NCBI GenBank assembly: GCA_963556145.1
Contig: OY744468.1
Location: 6,138,001 to 6,202,000 of the forward strand
DNA length: 64,000 nucleotides
Reading direction: 5' to 3'
DNA from: Hygrocybe punicea
Lineage: Eukaryota; Basidiomycota; Agaricomycetes; Agaricales; Hygrophoraceae
In this document: piece by piece, positions 58,445-64,000 of the stretch
How positions within the stretch are numbered: the first letter of the stretch is position 1
How the letters are laid out: each line of letters begins with the position of its first letter
Position numbers and translations under genes: made by a program
The notes under the pieces: model-generated
What the model was told of the DNA's origin: nothing
Databases searched by the model: none
Seen by the model: only the letters and a program-made list of their open reading frames with translations

Positions 58445-60642
58445 TCATTCAATGTCAGAAGCCTCATTGTCCCAATGCCACACAAAGTCCGCTAGGCTGT
58501 ACAGCTTGTTAGCTGTCCTTTGCCGCTTTCCTTGACCCTGCCCACCCAGTTCTTCCACCTCCGTTTTATCCTCTTCAATCACAGGCATTGGCAATTCATC
58601 AAGATTCTCTGCAGCTGTGATTCTTTTCAAGCCGCCCTTGTTGCTATTAGTGATGCGATGGTGATGGTGGGTAGGGAGTTCTTCTCAGTGAGTTGCCAAT
58701 AAGACGTCATTTAGGCTGATGTCGGTGTCATCTAGATCCTCTTCCTCATTGTCAGGATCAAGCATGATATCCTCGATGACCTCCTCATCAGTCTTCGGTC
58801 CCACATCACGTGGATTGATCATTGTTAACTCCTTCCAAAATGGTGTGTCTTGTTCTCGTAAGTTGCTTAATTGCTCTTGCATCTTGAAAGATCTTAAACT
58901 TGTATATGATAGAACCCAGTTGCGAACGGTGCATAGTTCAAATGCCTGTTAAAAGAGACCAGGTAAGCTCTTCTTTTTGCCCCAACTTTGCTTTGCAACT
59001 GACCTTCTGTATGAGATCTTTCTTGTTCAAGGTCTCATAGGCTTTCCACAGCCATCTAACACTAGCATTCCGAAGCGTTGGCAGGCGTTCATCAACATTG
59101 ATCGTCTTGGTGCACTTGTTGATCTGTGTGAGTGTTGTCTCAACTATATCCTTGAGGTAGGCTTGATTTGTGATGTGTTTAAATGGGCGTTGGATGCCGA
59201 CGTCGCAAGGTTGTGCAACACCTGTGCACCCACCAGGGACAAAATCAATGAGTATTGTTGGGTGATTCTCGTGCATCCAGTCCAGAAACTCTTTGGAACG
59301 ATGAACCACCCACACGTCAATCTGCCAAAAAGATCGCTGTTCCACAGGCCGGCATAGTTTTTTCTTCATCCCATCAAAGTATGGCACCAAGATATGGTCT
59401 ATGAACAGTCACATGGTACATTGGTTCACCCAATAGGTCTTTGTGCCAGAGTACTCAAAGCGAAAATCAGCAGCAATAGCTTCCGCATATTTGGGTGAAC
59501 CTGCCTCTGGACATGAATGATCCGTTTTGCCTTGATAGATAGCTTGGAATGGCAATAACAATCCAGCGCTCGTAACCGTAACCATAACGGTGAAGGCACG
59601 CTTCTCTGCTCCACCGACTACTGATACCTGTTTAGCTCCAGTTTTGGCATATGTTAGCTTATCTCCGGGTGCGTAGAGCCTCTGTGTTTGATCAGAGTTT
59701 GCATACAGTTCAGTGGGAATATCATATTCCTTGATCAGGTAAGCCTTTCGTTGCGCTAACTTATCGCATTGATCCTCCCAATTTTCAGGCAGCTTTTGAG
59801 CAGCCCGAGTACCTTTCCTTCGAGACCAACCCATCGCCAAGTGAAGCCATGACCATATGAATGCATCAGATGCCCAGAACGTGGAGCCATCTCTGAATTT
59901 ACATTGCAAAATCTCAGGTGCCCTCCTAATAATGGTCGCCAGAAGGATCCCACGAGTTGTTATTAATGTCAACGGCACACCTACATCATGCAGGTCAATC
60001 AATCGCTTCTTGATCGAGTCAGCAACCTCTGGATGATCGGCCTTGTGATGATGAGTCTCTATTCTGTTGAATGTTCCCAATCAACTCACTAATGCTCCTC
60101 GCGGTCCTCCCTGTGCATGGCCTGGTGAATTGCTGACTGCAGCTCTCTGAAGTGCTGTGTGTGACCATCGTGGTCTTTCTCCTGATCTATCAATCCAACG
60201 CTTGACACTTTCTCGGGTCAGCCCTGCAAAGACTTTGGGTTGCCTTGCTTTACATATTTTGACAATCTTTGTGGTGCTCATTTGCCACCCAGCTGCCTCA
60301 CCGGCCTGCCTGATGGTATTCCAGCACAATGGAGTAAACCAGTTGTGATACGTGGCAGCTCTCGGCTCTCGTTTTCTTTTGCGGCCCTGTGGCTTCCTGT
60401 GTGTATCTTGGTACTTCCTGACTAGTGAACATTTAGGCCGAGTTTCTTCGGCCATGGCCGTCTTGCGCTTCTTGGTTAATCCGCTGGCCGTGATCTCTGT
60501 CAGCACAATCTATTGATCCATTTAGGAATACTCCCAAGAGACGGCAAAGTAAGCATACCTTCCGTTTGGTACCACCGGGACTCCTAATGCCCCGCAGGAT
60601 TTCGTTCTGCTGCATTGTCATTTGTTGGCGCTGTTGACGCAA
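58445..60642 (-). pseudogene. DDE_1 (pogo/Tigger-like) transposase half of an Ulp1-DDE fusion, broken
   Basis: Reading leftward from 60642, a basic linker (EILRGIRSPGGTKRK) meets an intron and continues from about 60514. A KPQGRKRKREP basic patch and a helix-turn-helix-like region follow (VKRWIDRSG). The DDE_1 catalytic domain comes next: the first Asp is in YANSDQTQ, the second in WQIDVWVVHRS and the third in GVAQPCDVGIQRPFK, so all three acids are present. GAEKRAFTVMVTV and LPFQAIYQGKT are also typical. A C-terminal exon starts near 58945. The frame is cut by TGA codons at 60081, 59409 and 58685, each with the same frame continuing on the other side. It is continuous in frame with the Ulp1-like half upstream, apart from another TGA at 60643. 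Confidence 0.8.
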
Positions 60643-62078
60643 TCATGCCTTCTCACGTTTACGGACCAGCTTTTCTTGTGCCGCATTTTCTGCCATTACT
60701 TTCAACATCTCTTTTTCATCTGCAAGGTCCATAGACTCGTCCACTCTGGCCAAATTTTCATGATACTCGGCAAGCGTACACGGTTTAAAATAAGCAAGTA
60801 GAGGTGCGTTCTTCCTCTTCAATGCAATGTGGATTGATGACTCAACATGGGCTTTCTGCATGAGAATTGGATCCTTTTGCGCAAAAGCGACCTTTGGAGG
60901 GGAAGCAGGGACTTTCGGTGCATAGGACACAATGTCACTGCTGTCGGTGTCAGAGATGTCTGTGCTGTCATCCTGGGACGATGACAATGACTCATCCAAG
61001 GAGTCACACCATGACTTCACCTCCATATCTGAGTCTTCATCGGCTGATAGCATGGGGGGGTTGTGTAAATATTGGAAGGTGGTTTCTGATGCCACCAACC
61101 CCATGTCTTGCTGATGTTTACAGATGCGAAGGAGAACCTCGAGTCTTTCGGCAGCGACATTATCTGTGCGAATAAATGGAAAGAGTAGTGGGAGGAAGAA
61201 GTGGGCAAGTGCGTTCCAGGCAAAAAGTCCACAGGAGAAAGTATCCAATTGCTGGGTGATTGGTAGGCGGCAAAACTTGAATTTGATGGAGCTATAACCT
61301 GATACCCACCACTCTAATACTAATATGACCTTTTCTTCTAGTCCCCAGTCCAATGAGTCTCTGTGCCAGATTATGTGGCAACCAAAATCAATCACGACGG
61401 CAACCCAATGCTTCTCCCAAACATTGATAATTGTTGCGAGGTATGTCTTGGCTCCCGAAGCAAGTGACTGACCCTTCAAGTGCAGGGAACCTTTGCGAGC
61501 CTGTCTGTTACGGCAAGAGAAGGCATTGAAAAGGCCCTGGATGAAGTAAGTTGACTCGAGCTGAATCTTCGCCGCATTGCCACCACCACACTGAATGAGA
61601 TCGAGTCGCAATAAATCCAGCATCTGATCTTCCTGAACATTGCCAAGCCATGCGTTAGTCGCATACTTGTATAGGTGAGTGATACTGTCTTCGTCTTGAA
61701 GTCCTTGGACTGATCCAAACCATGGCAATCTGTCTAGTGCCCCAAATGCCAACCCTACAAGCTCCTTTATCTCTGCACCTTGTCATGATAGTTTTTGCAA
61801 AGACTGGTCAGCCAATGACCAGGAATGTTTGATACCAAGGATGTGGTGGATTTCGAGCCAGTAAGTGATAATCCAGAGGGGGAAAAACCTGATCTCGACT
61901 GATTCTACTTGTTGACATGCCAGAGACCTTGCCAACAGAGAGCTCGATTGCAGACTTGTAACAAGGTCATGCACAAGGAGAGAAGAGGGTGCTGGTGTGG
62001 AAAGGATGGAGGTGATATTTTTAGTAGAGACATTGGGAATTTCATGGGAGATGTATGCTTCTTGGGTAATATACTGTG
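60643..62078 (-). pseudogene. Ulp1/C48 cysteine protease half of an Ulp1-DDE fusion, broken
   Basis: The segment from 61752 to 60643 carries the C48 (SUMO-protease) catalytic set. Numbered from the Met at 61752, His115 is in EKHWVAVVID, Asp132 in HRDSLDWG, Gln167 or 168 in LPITQQLD and Cys174 in DTFSCGLFAWN. An acidic, Ser-rich linker with many Asp residues and a basic tail follow. Upstream, the same frame continues through a TGA at 61783 into LWIITYWLEIHHILG, typical of the pre-protease part of these transposon proteins, and is then cut by an inserted element at 62079. The catalytic residues are intact but the gene is not. Its role is probably to process the fusion product or a SUMO-like partner, by inference from family. 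Confidence 0.8.
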
Positions 62079-62710
62079 TAGTGTTGCCGTAGTTCGGTTC
62101 CGAACCTAGCTGAACCCGGTTCAAACCCCGAACCGAACCCGGGGTTCAGTCTAAGTTCAGCCGAATGCTGAACCAGACCACAGGTTCAGTTCCGGGTTTC
62201 GAGGCCTGCTGGATTTCCTGATCGGCTCCAAACTGCGTCCAAACCGCGAACGCGGATATTTTCAAGGTATTTATTTCATTTGTTTTTCGTATTTCTTTAC
62301 TTACTATTTTGTGTTAAATGGTATCATGTGACCATTGTAGCTTTTACGCAACATGGTCGCGGCAACATCAACACAGGTTGAACACAACATTGCCAACATT
62401 GTGTTGTGTTCACCAAGGTAAGTTTCGATATTTTCTTTAACTTTACTAATATTATCTGTTACAGGAAACTTGACCGCGACCACATCGCGAGCACACCACC
62501 CGGCACAACATGGATCCCAACGCCAACAACAACGATGGCAACGGCAACATCAACAACAACGATGGCAACAGCAATGGCAACAACGATGATGGCAACGGCC
62601 ATCAGCAGCGCCGGCAGGAGCAGAAGCGCCTGCAACAGCAGCAGCAACGCCGGCAGCAGCAGCCGTTGCAGCAACACCACCGCGACCATACCACCACCCA
62701 AAGAGAAGTG

Positions 62711-62713
<3 letters not shown>

Positions 62714-62742
<29 letters not shown>
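62714..62742 (+). repeat. CAG microsatellite
   Basis: About nine GCA/CAG triplets, part of a wider stretch of CAA/CAG-rich sequence (62520-62800). Confidence 0.85.
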
Positions 62743-63281
62743 CATGGCAGCAACACCACCACAACCATACCACCACCCCGACGAGGACAACGGTTGACAG
62801 CAGCAGCTCCGGCTAGTGTTTTAAAGTCCAGTCCATAGGACCGGAAAAAAACTGGAACTGGACCGGACCCAACTGCAAAAAAACCGGACCACCGGTTGCG
62901 GTTGGGCCACTTTTGGGAGGTTGCCGGTTGCGGTTTCCCGATGTGGACGAAGCTTACGCAACTGAGTTGTAACCGGTTGTAACCGGTTACAACTGGATTT
63001 TTTCAACACCACTACAAGGTCGACCGACGGTGGCAAATGACGATGATGGCAGCAAAACGGCGGTGTCACGAGGGAACGCAAAATGAGAAAAGGCAGCGGG
63101 GGTTGGCGCGCCCATTCCGCTGCAGAAGGTAAGTGGTTTCAATCGTGGTTTATTGTCTATTCTACACTAACGCGACAACAACAACGACGGAGAACGGCAA
63201 CAATGACAACGGACAACGATGGGACGTGGGGAGAAGGGCAGCGGGGGGCTGGTGCACCCAACCCCCATTGTAGTACGTAAG

Positions 63282-63305
63282 TTTTTTTTTTTTTTTTTTT
63301 TTTTT
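63282..63305 (+). repeat. T24 homopolymer
   Basis: A run of 24 T lies between GTAAG and CTCAG, so it looks like an expanded pyrimidine tract of a very short intron, on the plus strand. Confidence 0.9.
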
Positions 63306-63399
63306 CTCAGCTACTAATTACACAAACAACGACAACAGCAGTACCAACACAAACAACACAAGCACCTGACGAGGACGACAGGCGGTGAGGACGAGGATG

Positions 63400-63660
63400 A
63401 CAACGACGGCCACCACCACCACCCCAACAACAACAACAACACCCACGACCCTCCAAATGGGACGACGACAATAACAACATCAACCATGAACATCACCACC
63501 ACCATCACCATCACCACCACCATCACCACCACCACCACCATCACCACCACCACCACCATCACCACCACAATGCAGACAATGACCGTCACAACCACGACCA
63601 CAACGACCACAACGACAACGACAACCACGACCACGACCATGATGACGGCCACAGCCATCC
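63400..63660 (+). repeat. CAC/CAT/GAC triplet-repeat region
   Basis: Imperfect trinucleotide repeats (CACCAC, CATCAC, CGACAA) keep all frames open and produce low-complexity ORFs on both strands. I treat none as a gene. Confidence 0.8.
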
Positions 63661-64000
63661 CACCACCAACCCCCAACATACCTCGCGGATGCGCACTGCC
63701 ACATCAATCAACGTCGGCGCTGCAACCGCAAGGTAACCGGGACTCGGAGGATGGCCATGTTGGGCACCCACCACAACACCAGCAACAGGGCCGCCAACGC
63801 GCCAACACGTCAACAACCACCCACGCACCCAACAGAGCGGCCAACGCGTCTGCGCCTACCCGTGCGCCCAATGCGATCACCGATGTGCTCACAATCGTGG
63901 CCGCCAACTACCAACTTGAACATGCTGGGGCCACCAATGCCCCATTTTATTTATTAAAATTTAATATATTAGTTGTTATTTATTGTATTTACTTCGGTTC

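Larger units (their letters stand above)
62079..64000. mobile_element. hAT-like non-autonomous element, left part; runs off the window
   Basis: It starts TAGTGTTGCCGTAGTTCGGT, which shares TAGTGTTG...AGTTCGGT with the complete hAT-like element at 31414. Sub-terminal GAACC/GGTTC repeats fill 62095-62240. The interior has intron-like stretches (GTAAGTTTCGAT...TTACAG at 62419-62465; GTAAG-T24-CTCAG at 63277-63310) and long triplet-repeat ORFs. The last bases (CTTCGGTTC) look like sub-terminal repeat, so the right end is probably just outside. It interrupts the Ulp1-DDE gene. The candidate left duplication is ATACTGTG. Confidence 0.6.

Noticed and set aside
62814..63014. Possible small hAT element (TAGTGTTTTAAAG...CAACACCACTA)
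   Set aside because: The two ends match poorly and the flanking 8 bases (GCTCCGGC and CAAGGTCG) do not agree, so no insertion can be shown.
62406..63957. Many ORFs of 60-136 residues rich in Gln, Asn, His and Val
   Set aside because: They arise from triplet repeats in the hAT-like element and overlap on both strands with no domain.

Overview
This window looks like basidiomycete (Agaricomycete) nuclear DNA: genes carry many short GT-AG introns of about 45-65 bases, the transposon proteins are of kinds I associate with mushroom-forming fungi, and a fungal GH75 chitosanase and a TPR-CHAT protein are present. Most of the window is a transposon-rich island of nested, partly decayed elements. A more ordinary gene stretch lies at about 41-56 kb. 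Exon borders were placed by eye from frame and splice consensus, and family names come from recalled motifs, not from database searches.

Layout. 1-7055: 3' part of a Ty3/gypsy retrotransposon (RT, RNase H, integrase) whose pol ends in an apparent ASCH/PUA-like domain, followed by a second small ORF and a 3' LTR; it seems to sit inside an older minus-strand gene. 9.3-17.5 kb: a triplicated block, a TET/JBP-type 2OG-Fe(II) dioxygenase gene, and directly downstream on the same strand a 13-exon JmjC-like oxygenase gene. 17.8-20 kb: a minus-strand gene with a homeodomain-like start and a long charged coiled coil. 20.3-22.4 kb: a LINE-type ORF1 relic with a 44-base minisatellite and a palindromic hAT-type MITE. 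23.7-27 kb: two tRNA-like SINE heads and a multi-exon transposon-associated gene. 27.5-32.9 kb: a minus-strand transposase-like pseudogene split by two hAT-like elements with perfect 8-base target duplications. 33.8-39.1 kb: a decayed gene with a DEDDy 3'-5' exonuclease domain. 39.25-41.0 kb: an element with 370-base inverted repeats.

41-56 kb holds a candidate secreted tandem-repeat protein, a C2HC-finger gene, a fold-back element, an intact secreted chitosanase, an uncharacterised multi-exon gene and an intact 1333-residue TPR-CHAT protein. 56.3-57.1 kb is a RecQ-like helicase relic. 58.4-62.1 kb is a decayed minus-strand gene joining an Ulp1/C48 protease to a DDE_1 transposase. From 62.08 kb to the end there is another hAT-like element rich in triplet repeats.

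Two themes tie the window together. First, ten in-frame stops in relic genes are all TGA, often where CGA arginine is expected, which points to C-to-T decay at CpG sites, as from cytosine methylation. Second, the TET/JBP and JmjC genes look intact. A pair of putative DNA- and chromatin-demethylating enzymes in a methylation-scarred transposon island is the most attractive candidate system here; the C-terminal ASCH domain on a retrotransposon polyprotein is the second.
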